Below are positions 14,784-22,253 of a DNA stretch of 52,494 nucleotides, in pieces (position 1 is the first letter of the stretch; every line of letters begins with the position of its first letter). A program made the translations under genes and the position numbers. The notes beneath the pieces were generated by a model. The model did no database searches and was not told the DNA's origin. It worked only from the letters and a program-made list of their open reading frames with translations. Origin of the DNA: a virus; the IMG/VR virus record IMGVR_UViG_3300042452_000944, positions 1 through 52,494 of that record; one strand, given 5' to 3'.

Positions 14784-15146
14784 CATTTTGACCAATCGAT
14801 CAGGTCAATTTGGTCCAATCGATTAGTCAAAATGGAAAAGGATAGATGATCGTGATCAATCATACAAGGTTCGGTTAATTTCACCCCCAATCATCCAAGA
14901 TGCCTGAAGCGCACCTGATCTCTAGTTTTGAATGAACATACAAGTGCGATCGCGTTATTAAGATCGAAAATGGACAAAAAAACGCAGTTACTATATATAC
15001 TATAGCGATCGCGTTTTTTTGTCCAAATCGAGAGTAAAAGGCGAGGGCTCTCTCTGGCATCTTGGATGATTGGGGGTGTCTTTTGATATATCTAACTTTT
15101 TGGACAATCGATCAGACCAATTTGACCCAATCGATTGGTCAAAATG
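14784..15146. repeat. Nested inverted/direct repeat array (origin core?)
   Basis: Outer pair: two related 50-base imperfect palindromes at 14784-14834 and 15097-15146 sharing CAATCGATCAG...CAATCGATT...GTCAAAATG. Middle pair: a perfect 23-bp inverted repeat, 14882-14904 with 15056-15078. Inner pair: a perfect 15-bp inverted repeat TGGACAAAAAAACGC, 14971-14985 with 15011-15025, around an AT-rich centre ending in a HIP1 octamer. The pairs are nested and roughly concentric near 14980. Confidence 0.85.
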
Positions 15147-15349
15147 AGGAAGAGATGGACTATCGCGATCGTTCCCATATATTACTAGCTCTTTACTTTG
15201 CCTATGATCCTTCTGACACTCTCTGATCTGAATAACAAGGTTTTTTATGGTAAACACTGACTTTTGTCCGAATGCGATTTTTTCTTAACGAGAAAATGCG
15301 GGTTTCAGCGATTTGAACACCAATTTTTTATCGTTTTTCACTTTTTTCT

Positions 15350-15679
15350 ATTAGATCGCTATGATCCATATATATCAATGGTTTCAACGTCCCCCATTAT
15401 AAGTAGCCCTTGCCTCTCTCTTGCTTTCTCTGATCGCTATAACTATTGATATATATGGATTTGAGCCTTATCCTTTTCAGATCTGAAGAAAATCGTGGGC
15501 ACCTATTATTATTATATTTAGACCTCCACGGTTCTCTTCAAATCTGAAAAAGAATGTTCAAAAGTATTGATATATAACGATCATAGCGATTAGTAATGCT
15601 CTGAATGTACACAAAAAGCTTAGATATAAACACAGATCGATGGCAGAGCAAGAGAGAGGGCTACTCAAATGGGGGACGT
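15350..15679. repeat. Second nested inverted-repeat array
   Basis: A perfect 16-bp pair, ATCCATATATATCAAT (15364-15379) with 15445-15460, which also pairs imperfectly, extended over ATCGCTATGATC, with 15566-15593. A long imperfect pair, 15387-15432 with 15644-15679, shares ACGTCCCCCATT, AGTAGCCC and CTCTCTCTTGCT. A shorter pair around CTTTTCAGAT...TGAAGA lies between. Non-coding. Confidence 0.8.
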
Positions 15680-15755
15680 AATAATATATAGTATAAAAAC
15701 AATGATCGCGATCGATAAGAGAGCGTACCTCATAAATACTTTCTTTTTTCTTTTG

Positions 15756-15784
15756 TTGACTTTTATTAAACTCTAAAGTATTAT
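15756..15784 (+). promoter_or_regulatory. Promoter of the primase-helicase operon
   Basis: TTGACT (15756-15761), a 17-base spacer and TATTAT (15779-15784) form a near-consensus sigma70 promoter about 50 bases before the ribbon-helix-helix gene. Confidence 0.75.
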
Positions 15785-15802
15785 TAAAACCTAGAGTATT
15801 AT
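15773..15802. repeat. Direct repeats over the -10, likely operator
   Basis: CTAAAGTATTAT (15773-15784) and CTAGAGTATTAT (15791-15802) are 12-base direct repeats, 18 bases apart start to start, covering the -10 and start site. Ribbon-helix-helix repressors commonly bind such repeats at their own promoter, and one is encoded just downstream. Confidence 0.55.
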
Positions 15803-15831
15803 GATCAATGTAAATATACTTAGAACTCCAG

Positions 15832-16044
15832 ATGTCAACACGCGGAAAATACAGATCTCACAAACGGGCACATAGAACAGATCCGATCGCGATCAATATG
15901 GGCATTTCGATTAGTGTAGAGAATAGAGCGCTTCTTGAGGAACTTTCCAAAAAGATCGGGTATTCGATGTCGAACACGATCGCGATCGCTCTTCAAGAAA
16001 TGGATCAACGTTTACGATTAGAGGATGTTGGTGATGAAGTTTAA
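15832..16044 (+). CDS. CopG-like ribbon-helix-helix regulator, 70 aa
   Basis: Small DNA-binding protein: basic N-terminal arm, beta strand ISISVE (about 25-30), helix RALLEELSKKIG and second helix MSNTIAIALQEMDQRL, the order expected for a CopG/Arc fold. It overlaps the primase-helicase start, and operator-like direct repeats cover its promoter, recalling the copG-rep autoregulation of plasmids. Expected role: keeping replication protein levels in check. Confidence 0.72.
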   Translation: MSTRGKYRSHKRAHRTDPIAINMGISISVENRALLEELSKKIGYSMSNTIAIALQEMDQRLRLEDVGDEV

Positions 16045-18673
16045 GGTTTGTTTGGATACGAAGTCATTCTCGACGAAACCAGCAACGAATGATATTAAGG
16101 GTATTAGTTATCGTCTACCTAAGAATGAGATTGAACTAACACTGGATGAACTTGCGGAAGCTGCGATTCAAGGTTATTCGTTCACTACTGCTACTTTTGG
16201 TGGTAAGACAAAAAATAAATCAAACTGGATTGGTCCTCAGTATTTATTTGGTAAGGACTTTGATCGCAATACTGAACCTGAATATATCTACAACAAGGCT
16301 CAGGAATTGGGTTTAGGATTTGGATTTGCCTACACTACATTCTCTGATACTCCTGAATATCGCAAGTTGCGTTTCGTATTTTACGTTGATAATCCTATTA
16401 TCATTACTTCTACTCAAGCTGAGGGTATCTTGACTGCACTGGATACTTTCTTTGGTGATAGTGACATTTCGTGTAAAAATTGCGATCGTGTTTGGTATGG
16501 AGGAAAAGAGAGAATCTTTGGAGATAGACCTCAACGACCCATTACAATTGAATCTCTGATCCAACTACTCGAATTAGCAGCGGTTGTTAAATCCGATAAA
16601 GTCAATAAAGCTCGGGATCTAAAGGTCGTTCAAGATAAAAACGAAACGCTTCGTGAGTTATTAGATCAGAATCAGATTGATACAAAATTTATTGGCTACA
16701 AACTTCCCGACATAATAGAAGATGTGGACATCGAAGCGACATTAGTGCCGCAACTCAAGATATTACAATCCATTAAAGAATGTGGCTTCATCGAACCTGT
16801 AAGTTGTTATGAGAGAGGTGAACGTCTACACCGCCCTCAAATATGGGGATTAGCCATGAATCTTCGCTATATCAAAGGTGGATTAAACTGGCTAGAGAAA
16901 TATATGGACAGAGATGGTCGATACGAAGATTATCACTATGACATTCTCAGTGTTAGTGGTTATCATCCAACACGGTTACAAACGTTCAGCCCTTTTGAAT
17001 CCGATCATTTGGCCTATAACCTGTTATACTTAACTGGCAGGAAGGAATATGCTATTACTGAAGATACGCAATTCTTAAGGAGCCAATCGGTGTTTACAGT
17101 AGAAGCCGCCCGCCATCATTTGCAAAATTATTGGAATCAGTTTATTAACGCTGACGATAACAAAGTCTATGTTTTTAAGACGATTACCGGATTAGGCAAA
17201 ACTCAATTGATTGCGGATCTCATCAAAGATGGCAAAACTACTGGATATACGATCGCGTTTTCTACCCATGATCTTAAAGATGAATTTTGCGAAAGAGCTA
17301 ACGTACTGAACGCTGAAGAATTTGCCAAAGCTAAACGAGATCGTACTTTGCAATCTAACGTTACTTACGTTAATCCTAAGCTGCCTGACAGCCTCCCTAG
17401 CGAGATTAGAACTAAGTTGAGCTATCTATACTCTACAGGTGCAGAAAAGGCCGCTGAGAGGCTTCTGAAGGGCTATATCAAACTTCTTAAAACTACAGGT
17501 CAAGATACTGAAGAACTTGACGATTATCGTGTAGCCAAACAAGCGATCCACGGTTGTACTTTTGGAAACATTGTCACTACTCACGCTAATGCTTTTAGTA
17601 AAGATCGCAAAGGCAAGCATCTCTATGGTCACAATAATACGATTATTTTCGACGAAGATCCTTTGACTGAGATTGTCAACACCTTTACTGTAACTCTTAG
17701 AGATTTTAAGACGTTACGTGGTCATACAAAGAATGCAGAACTTCGTCGTATCTGCGATTACTACATCAACCATATTGAAAACGATCCTGCTGTTCTTCGA
17801 CAGAAAGAGGAATTTACTACAGTGGGTATGGGTGAGGAGATTGTTTCTATAATCACTCAAACTCAACACGACAAGTTGTTCAATAGTAATATCGGTCAGT
17901 TCTTCACTAGTGATGTAGCTTTCTACAGTTCTCATTCTTCTAGGTGGGATGATCCTCAGAATAAGGACCACATTGTTTTTGTAGTCAAGAGAACCTTACC
18001 AACAAATCGTAAGATTGGAATTTTTTCAGCAACGGCTGATGAGAAAATATATCGCTTACTCTTAGGCGATCGTTTGGTATTTATCGATCTTACTTCTGTA
18101 CTCTGTCAAGGTCAATTAGTTCAGCACACTAAACATTCCTGTTCTAGAGCTTCCCTTAATAACGAAAACGTATTGGGAAAGGTTGTGGAGGAGGTGAATC
18201 AGTTAGGTCATCCTGTTATTACTTTTAAGTCTTTCCAAAAGCATTTTGATGGCGCTATTGAGGATGTTTATTTAGGTAATAGTTCTGGTACCGATAAGTT
18301 AAATGGTCAATCTGTAACCATTGTAGGCACCCCTCACGTTCCTTATACCACCTATATATTATTTGCAAAGGCGCTAGGGTTGGATGTAACCTCATTCTTT
18401 CTACATAAACCCGTTAATCGTAGAATTGAACGCAATGGATTTGTATTCCCTTTGATGACTTTTGAACGTGATGATCTAGTTGATGTTCAGTGTTATTTTA
18501 TTGAACGTGAACTGTATCAAGCTGTTGGTCGTCCACGTTTAATTAACAACGATGTCGAAGCTCACCTTTTTAGTAATTATCCTTTACGCCTTTATTCCAG
18601 TAAGGACGATCGCGTGATGATGGATAGTCGCATTGTCTGCGTTCAAGACAATAATGAATCAACCGGACTATGA
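16034..18673 (+). CDS. AEP primase-SF2 helicase fusion, replication protein
   Basis: About 879 aa. The N-terminal third looks like an archaeo-eukaryotic primase of plasmid/phage type: metal motif KDFD (D75, D77), then FAYTTFSDTPEYRKLRFVFY and CKNCDRVWYGG. The C-terminal half is a superfamily 2 helicase: Walker A GLGKT (386-390), Walker B FDEDP (D540-E541), motif III SAT (665-667) and motif VI QAVGRPR (829-835). The ATG at 16034 is preferred because GAGG lies 9 bases upstream, whereas at 16025 it abuts the codon. It overlaps the CopG-like gene. Likely the replication initiator/primase-helicase. Confidence 0.8.
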   Translation: MKFKVCLDTKSFSTKPATNDIKGISYRLPKNEIELTLDELAEAAIQGYSFTTATFGGKTKNKSNWIGPQYLFGKDFDRNTEPEYIYNKAQELGLGFGFAYTTFSDTPEYRKLRFVFYVDNPIIITSTQAEGILTALDTFFGDSDISCKNCDRVWYGGKERIFGDRPQRPITIESLIQLLELAAVVKSDKVNKARDLKVVQDKNETLRELLDQNQIDTKFIGYKLPDIIEDVDIEATLVPQLKILQSIKECGFIEPVSCYERGERLHRPQIWGLAMNLRYIKGGLNWLEKYMDRDGRYEDYHYDILSVSGYHPTRLQTFSPFESDHLAYNLLYLTGRKEYAITEDTQFLRSQSVFTVEAARHHLQNYWNQFINADDNKVYVFKTITGLGKTQLIADLIKDGKTTGYTIAFSTHDLKDEFCERANVLNAEEFAKAKRDRTLQSNVTYVNPKLPDSLPSEIRTKLSYLYSTGAEKAAERLLKGYIKLLKTTGQDTEELDDYRVAKQAIHGCTFGNIVTTHANAFSKDRKGKHLYGHNNTIIFDEDPLTEIVNTFTVTLRDFKTLRGHTKNAELRRICDYYINHIENDPAVLRQKEEFTTVGMGEEIVSIITQTQHDKLFNSNIGQFFTSDVAFYSSHSSRWDDPQNKDHIVFVVKRTLPTNRKIGIFSATADEKIYRLLLGDRLVFIDLTSVLCQGQLVQHTKHSCSRASLNNENVLGKVVEEVNQLGHPVITFKSFQKHFDGAIEDVYLGNSSGTDKLNGQSVTIVGTPHVPYTTYILFAKALGLDVTSFFLHKPVNRRIERNGFVFPLMTFERDDLVDVQCYFIERELYQAVGRPRLINNDVEAHLFSNYPLRLYSSKDDRVMMDSRIVCVQDNNESTGL

Positions 18674-18706
18674 TATACTCTATCCATCGCACATTAAAGG
18701 ACGTTT

Positions 18707-19396
18707 ATGATCTCTAAACCTGTCATTCTAACACCTGAACAAAAAGCAGATCGCTCTAAAAAGCCATCTTATAAAAAAGGTAACAAAATTGACTTCAAAT
18801 GTGTTGCATGGCTCAATGGTAGACTAGTACGATCTTTGCCTAACGATAAGGGCGATCGCACGTTGATGTTTAGATGCACTGATGGATCAGTATTTAGAGT
18901 TTTGGATCTGGCGCGATCTGATTCCACTTTTATTACTAGAGTTCTAGCGGATATAGAAAAGTATTTCAAAGAGGATCATCTCTGGTCAGTTTATCCTCAA
19001 GCATTGAACAAATTTCAGGGTATCGTACCGTTTGCTTGTGGTGATGGTCGCGATCGTCCTGTTGACTGGCTAGAATTTGAAGCTAGTGTCGGTAAGAGCA
19101 CAAGTGATACATCTTTAGCTTTGTATGTAGGACGTAGAGGACACAGCAACAAAGATTTTAATTTTTATAATGTTGTCATACCAGAAGATTTCAAGTTACC
19201 AAAAGGATTAAAATTCGGTCGTCATGTAGTCGGCAAAGCTAAGAGAGATGGTAATATATTTGTATTGAGTGAGTTAAAAATCATCTATGACACTAAAAAC
19301 TCTGTTCGACCTGACAAATCCAGCTCCTCTAAGGGAGAACTATCCGAACGACGAGATGTGGGCACAAGCTCATCGCAATTGGATGTGCCAACGTAA
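18707..19396 (+). CDS. Hypothetical protein in the replication operon, 229 aa
   Basis: Unrecognised. The first ~195 residues look like a folded beta-rich domain (KGLKFGRHVVGKAKRDGNIF near 178-197). The last ~30 are low complexity (Ser/Lys/Arg) and overlap the 57-aa gene in another frame. AAAGGA ribosome site before the ATG, 33 bases after the helicase stop. A replication accessory role is inferred from position only. Confidence 0.7.
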   Translation: MISKPVILTPEQKADRSKKPSYKKGNKIDFKCVAWLNGRLVRSLPNDKGDRTLMFRCTDGSVFRVLDLARSDSTFITRVLADIEKYFKEDHLWSVYPQALNKFQGIVPFACGDGRDRPVDWLEFEASVGKSTSDTSLALYVGRRGHSNKDFNFYNVVIPEDFKLPKGLKFGRHVVGKAKRDGNIFVLSELKIIYDTKNSVRPDKSSSSKGELSERRDVGTSSSQLDVPT

Positions 19397-19460
19397 TGGT
19401 TGGACCTATGGTCAATTCGCACGATATTGTAACAAAGTGCGATCGTCTGAAGAAAGTTAG
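19287..19460 (+). CDS. Small overlapping ORF, 57 aa
   Basis: Overlaps the tail of 18707-19396 by 110 bases in another frame. Its sequence (MWAQAHRNWMCQRNGWTYGQ, then FARYCNKV) has more protein-like composition than the overlapped tail of the longer gene. Ribosome site weak. Ends 35 bases before the operon terminator. Confidence 0.5.
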   Translation: MTLKTLFDLTNPAPLRENYPNDEMWAQAHRNWMCQRNGWTYGQFARYCNKVRSSEES

Positions 19461-19495
19461 TCTATAATAGTTTTAGGTTTAGGACATGGTTTCCG

Positions 19496-19533
19496 GATCG
19501 CAATTGGGTGACTCAATTGCGATCTTTTTTTTT
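19496..19533 (+). terminator. Intrinsic terminator of the replication operon
   Basis: A perfect 11-bp stem GATCGCAATTG (19496-19506) with 19514-19524, 7-base loop, then nine T (19525-19533). Confidence 0.92.
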
Positions 19534-19542
19534 GTAATGAGA

Positions 19543-19800
19543 TCAGGTGAGACAACTATTATCAGCGATCTTTTTGCCGCAAGATATAGCTAGTCTGCGA
19601 GTATCGTAAACACCAACGATATACGACCGTTCCCAATCGCTTTCGTCTATTGTTACAAAGGCTAGTTCATTCGAGGCTTTATAACGGACACGGACGATTC
19701 TAATTTGGGTTAGATTATGATGTCCTCCTCTGAAGAATGTACCGGCGTTGTAAATAATAAACCCTTTTGTGTCGAGTTCTTTAACAATAGATGGGTTCAT
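19543..19800 (-). CDS. Hypothetical protein, 85 aa
   Basis: Unknown; beta-rich and basic (ITQ/RIVRVRY core). No clear ribosome site, but codon use matches the neighbours. It lies between the terminator and the tRNA cluster. Confidence 0.55.
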   Translation of the reverse strand: MNPSIVKELDTKGFIIYNAGTFFRGGHHNLTQIRIVRVRYKASNELAFVTIDESDWERSYIVGVYDTRRLAISCGKKIADNSCLT

Positions 19801-19827
19801 GGTAATTTAGTATGGTTAATGTATCAG

Positions 19828-19903
19828 TCCTCTGCCCTGGACTTGAACCAGGATGATGAACACCTTAGAAGGGTGGTGGCTTGTCCAATTAGCCCAGCAG
19901 AGG
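19828..19903 (-). tRNA. tRNA-Arg (UCU)
   Basis: A full cloverleaf: acceptor CCTCTGC/GCAGAGG, D stem GGCT/AGCC, anticodon loop CTTCTAA (anticodon TCT), T arm CCTGG-TTCAAGT-CCAGG, discriminator A. The anticodon stem has one mismatch at its base. It reads AGA, a codon common in this AT-rich genome. No CCA encoded. Confidence 0.9.
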
Positions 19904-19910
19904 AAAAATA

Positions 19911-19999
19911 TGGGAGTATAGGGAATCGAACCCTAACACGGCACTAATCAGGTGCGCTTCGGCTTATAAGACCGACGATGCTCCATACATCATACTCCC
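19911..19999 (-). tRNA. Class II tRNA with UAU anticodon
   Basis: Acceptor GGGAGTA/TACTCCC, D arm ATG/CAT with GG in the loop, anticodon stem TCGGT/GCCGA with loop CTTATAA (anticodon TAT), T arm TAGGG-TTCGATT-CCCTA, discriminator A. A 23-base variable arm has a 4-bp stem GCAC/GTGC, typical of Leu, Ser or Tyr tRNAs, whereas UAU would decode Ile AUA. It lies 7 bases upstream of tRNA-Arg and is probably co-transcribed. Amino acid identity unresolved. Confidence 0.8.
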
Positions 20000-20128
20000 T
20001 TGCGTTATCTTGATTATACACCACTTATCAAATTAATTCATATTTCTTAGCTCATTTGCGTACAGATCCGCTAGATACATTGTATTTTCTAGCTATAGCT
20101 TCCCATACTTTTGGACGGACGATCGCAC

Positions 20129-20536
20129 TTACAAGCTATACCAGGTTTTCCTGAGTAAACTGCGCGAAATACTCATTGTTACTAGCCGACCCTTTTTACT
20201 GAATTTACCGTTACGACCAGGGGCTCGTAATTCATAGTAGAAGTCATATTTTCCGTATCTATAGGGGTCTGCAATCCTAATGTTTGATACATACCCTTCG
20301 ATATCATCAGTTGGAGTTTCACTGGATTTAGCTACAACATAGTCTCCTACTTTGAATGGGGACTTCTCTGAGAGTAGTTCCATCAACATTGCTTCGGTGT
20401 TTTTTACAGTTGATAGAACATCTAACATAGAGTCCAATGATAGACTTTCACTAGATCCTAGATGATTCCCAGTTACTTTTAGAAGTTCGTTCGAAATTTT
20501 ACCTAAAGCTACACTTAGATCATCGTGATTGTTCAT
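20129..20536 (-). CDS. Hypothetical protein with SH3/KOW-like C-terminus, 135 aa
   Basis: The N-terminal helices are followed from about residue 69 by a barrel-like stretch (FKVGDYVVAKSSE ... EGYVSNIRI), the same plan as 13804-14235. The start is placed at the ATG at 20536 because the upstream ATG (20578) lies inside tRNA-Lys. Confidence 0.65.
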   Translation of the reverse strand: MNNHDDLSVALGKISNELLKVTGNHLGSSESLSLDSMLDVLSTVKNTEAMLMELLSEKSPFKVGDYVVAKSSETPTDDIEGYVSNIRIADPYRYGKYDFYYELRAPGRNGKFSKKGRLVTMSISRSLLRKTWYSL

Positions 20537-20570
20537 TGTATGTTCTTCTTTGTTAACTATTTGACGGCAA

Positions 20571-20641
20571 TGAGACATGGAAGAATCGAACTTCCATCAA
20601 GAGGTTAAAAGCCCCGTGCTTTACCGTTAAGCTAATGTCTC
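20571..20641 (-). tRNA. tRNA-Lys (UUU)
   Basis: Acceptor GAGACAT/ATGTCTC, D stem GCTT/AAGC, anticodon loop CTTTTAA (anticodon TTT), T arm GGAAG-TTCGATT-CTTCC, discriminator A. The anticodon stem has a terminal mismatch and one G-T pair. It abuts the truncated gene tail at 20640-20702. Confidence 0.88.
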
Positions 20642-20702
20642 ACTTTTTTCTATAATACACGAGGTCTTCTATGACCGTCAATAGAAACACCAACTGGATA
20701 TT
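20640..20702 (-). pseudogene. Duplicated C-terminal tail of gene 21617-22018
   Basis: Reads [18 protein letters not shown] then stop, against [18 protein letters not shown] then stop in the intact gene. A stop codon two codons upstream of QLVF shows it is only a remnant. Thirty-three bases (20664-20696) are identical to 21641-21673. The Dam gene lies exactly between the two copies. Confidence 0.8.
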
Positions 20703-20756
20703 CTATTTATTTCTATCTTATATTAAACGCTTTTAGAACTATTACTATTTTTTTCA

Positions 20757-21608
20757 TTAGAATTCATAAGGTGTAGTGTTGTAATTAGTAATAATAGCTT
20801 CAATCATGGGATTGCGGTTGTTATTACTTGCTCCAACATGGTAAAAATGTTCTTTAGTTAAAATATTAAACTTACCCCATAAAGATTTAACATATTCATT
20901 TTCTCTGAAGTCATTATGATGCCATGTAGATAATATAAATTTACTTTTTGTGTTTGATAGAGCTTTGAAGAGACACGTTTCGTGCTCACTATCCCAACTG
21001 TTGTAATAATCAACGTGTCTATCAATGTATGGTGGATCACAGTAAATAATATCTTCTGCCCCACTTTCGGAGATAGTTTTCTCGAAATCCTGACATTTAA
21101 AAATAAAATCTTTAGTCTTTAACAAAAGGCAGACATGAGAAATCTGATTAGTAATTTTCGTAATGTAAGCCTGAGCAAATCGCTGCGGTTTTCGACAGAA
21201 AGGTATATTGAATTCTCTTTTGCGGTTAAACCGAATCATTCCATTGAAGCCAGCCCTATTCAAAAACAAGAAATCGAGTGGTTGATGCTCCTTGTTGAAC
21301 CTCTCACGCACCTTGTAGTAGTGAGATTCGCCTTTATCTAAAAGCTTCGCACCTTCCTCTTCTAAGTAGCTTCTGACTTTTTCTGGCGTAATATTTCCGT
21401 CAGAAATACCTTTATAAAAGGCGATTAAATGAGGGTTTGTATCGCATAAGAGTGCATGTTTTGGTGCTAGGTTAAAGGCGACAACACCCGTACCCATAAA
21501 TGGCTCAACCCATCTTCCGTCAAATTCATGTGGGACTATGCTACTAATCCAAGGAACAAGCTTAGTTTTTATTCCTTGAGATTTTATGGGTGGAATATTT
21601 ACTTTCAT
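20757..21608 (-). CDS. Second DNA adenine methylase, D12/Dam class
   Basis: N6-adenine methyltransferase of 283 aa. It has the N-terminal [16 protein letters not shown] motif EPFMGTG (F37-G41), FNRAGFNGM-like [14 protein letters not shown] (115-128), IPFCRKP and catalytic DPPY (191-194). It is more like restriction-modification methylases in size than the first Dam. The ATG at 21608 is preferred over a start 26 codons upstream that would overlap the neighbouring gene. No cognate endonuclease is visible. Direct repeats flank it. Confidence 0.9.
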   Translation of the reverse strand: MKVNIPPIKSQGIKTKLVPWISSIVPHEFDGRWVEPFMGTGVVAFNLAPKHALLCDTNPHLIAFYKGISDGNITPEKVRSYLEEEGAKLLDKGESHYYKVRERFNKEHQPLDFLFLNRAGFNGMIRFNRKREFNIPFCRKPQRFAQAYITKITNQISHVCLLLKTKDFIFKCQDFEKTISESGAEDIIYCDPPYIDRHVDYYNSWDSEHETCLFKALSNTKSKFILSTWHHNDFRENEYVKSLWGKFNILTKEHFYHVGASNNNRNPMIEAIITNYNTTPYEF

Positions 21609-21616
21609 TTCTTGTG

Positions 21617-22018
21617 TTATCTTTTTTTGTAATATATGATGTCTTCTATGACCGTCAATAGAAACACCAACTGAATAATCGGCCACAGTAGACGCAGCCC
21701 TCTATAGTCAGATCGCATCTCTACATTCAGAAAGTGATGATTTTCCTTCTCTTCTTCAATGGTGAAAATTAACATACAGTTATTAACGTTAACTTTCGTA
21801 ACGTTGCGATCTTGTTCTATAGTCACTTCTTGTGTGTGACCAAAACGTTCTAAATTAAATCGTACTAATTCAGAAGATTTTGAAAAAACTTCTTTTACTT
21901 TTACACCGCACAAAGTAAACCAATGCGCTTTGTCTAGATGCCATATATCTAGGAGATGGTTTCTTTGAAGACTAATAGGTATATCAAACCTATATTTATT
22001 TTTAGCGATCAGATACAT
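21617..22018 (-). CDS. Membrane-anchored hypothetical protein, 133 aa
   Basis: A soluble beta-rich N-terminus is followed by one C-terminal hydrophobic segment ([20 protein letters not shown]) and a basic end, so probably tail-anchored in the membrane. The ATG at 22018 overlaps the previous gene by 17 bases; a start at 22063 is possible. Third gene of the nblA operon. Its last ~18 codons are duplicated at 20640-20702. Confidence 0.65.
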   Translation of the reverse strand: MYLIAKNKYRFDIPISLQRNHLLDIWHLDKAHWFTLCGVKVKEVFSKSSELVRFNLERFGHTQEVTIEQDRNVTKVNVNNCMLIFTIEEEKENHHFLNVEMRSDYRGLRLLWPIIQLVFLLTVIEDIIYYKKR

Positions 22019-22253
22019 TTGAATTAATCCCGAGATTTCGATTTTCAAAAAGCTCCCTTTCATTAATAACTTTACAGGTGTTCAAACACCCTTCTCTTTT
22101 AGCATACTGACAAATACGTGTGTGTTGTACATCTGGTGCAAACTCTACATCATAGATCCGCTCGAACGTTTCGCCGTTCTTAACGGGTCTACTAACATAA
22201 AATATACCTTCTAAAACCCGAGTTTCACACACAGGACAGATTTGAATTTTCAT
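22002..22253 (-). CDS. Zinc-ribbon-like small protein, 83 aa
   Basis: CPVC at residues 6-9 and a later ICQYAKREGCLNTC cluster suggest zinc binding. ATGA overlap with nblA implies translational coupling. No further function visible; an accessory to NblA action is possible but untested. Confidence 0.65.
   Translation of the reverse strand: MKIQICPVCETRVLEGIFYVSRPVKNGETFERIYDVEFAPDVQHTRICQYAKREGCLNTCKVINERELFENRNLGINSNVSDR

Larger units (their letters stand above)
14656..15831. other. Non-coding divergence zone, putative replication origin
   Basis: About 1.2 kb without a credible gene lies between leftward early genes and the rightward replication operon. It contains two separate sets of nested inverted repeats (14784-15146 and 15350-15679), AT-rich tracts and several GATCGCGATCG words, and ends in the promoter of the primase-helicase operon. 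Repeat density, divergent transcription and adjacency to the replication genes are the grounds for calling it an origin; no experimental or skew evidence is available to me. Confidence 0.6.

Noticed and set aside
14574-14795. Minus-strand 73-aa frame left of the origin
   Set aside because: Overlaps the start of 14299-14655 in another frame, with atypical Tyr/Ile-rich composition.
15000-15449. Two frames (15000-15257 minus, 15264-15449 plus) in the repeat zone
   Set aside because: They lie across the inverted repeats, have low-complexity translations and no ribosome site; judged non-coding.
20757-21608. Complete restriction-modification system around the second methylase
   Set aside because: No endonuclease-like neighbour: the adjoining products are a membrane protein, a zinc-ribbon protein and tRNAs.
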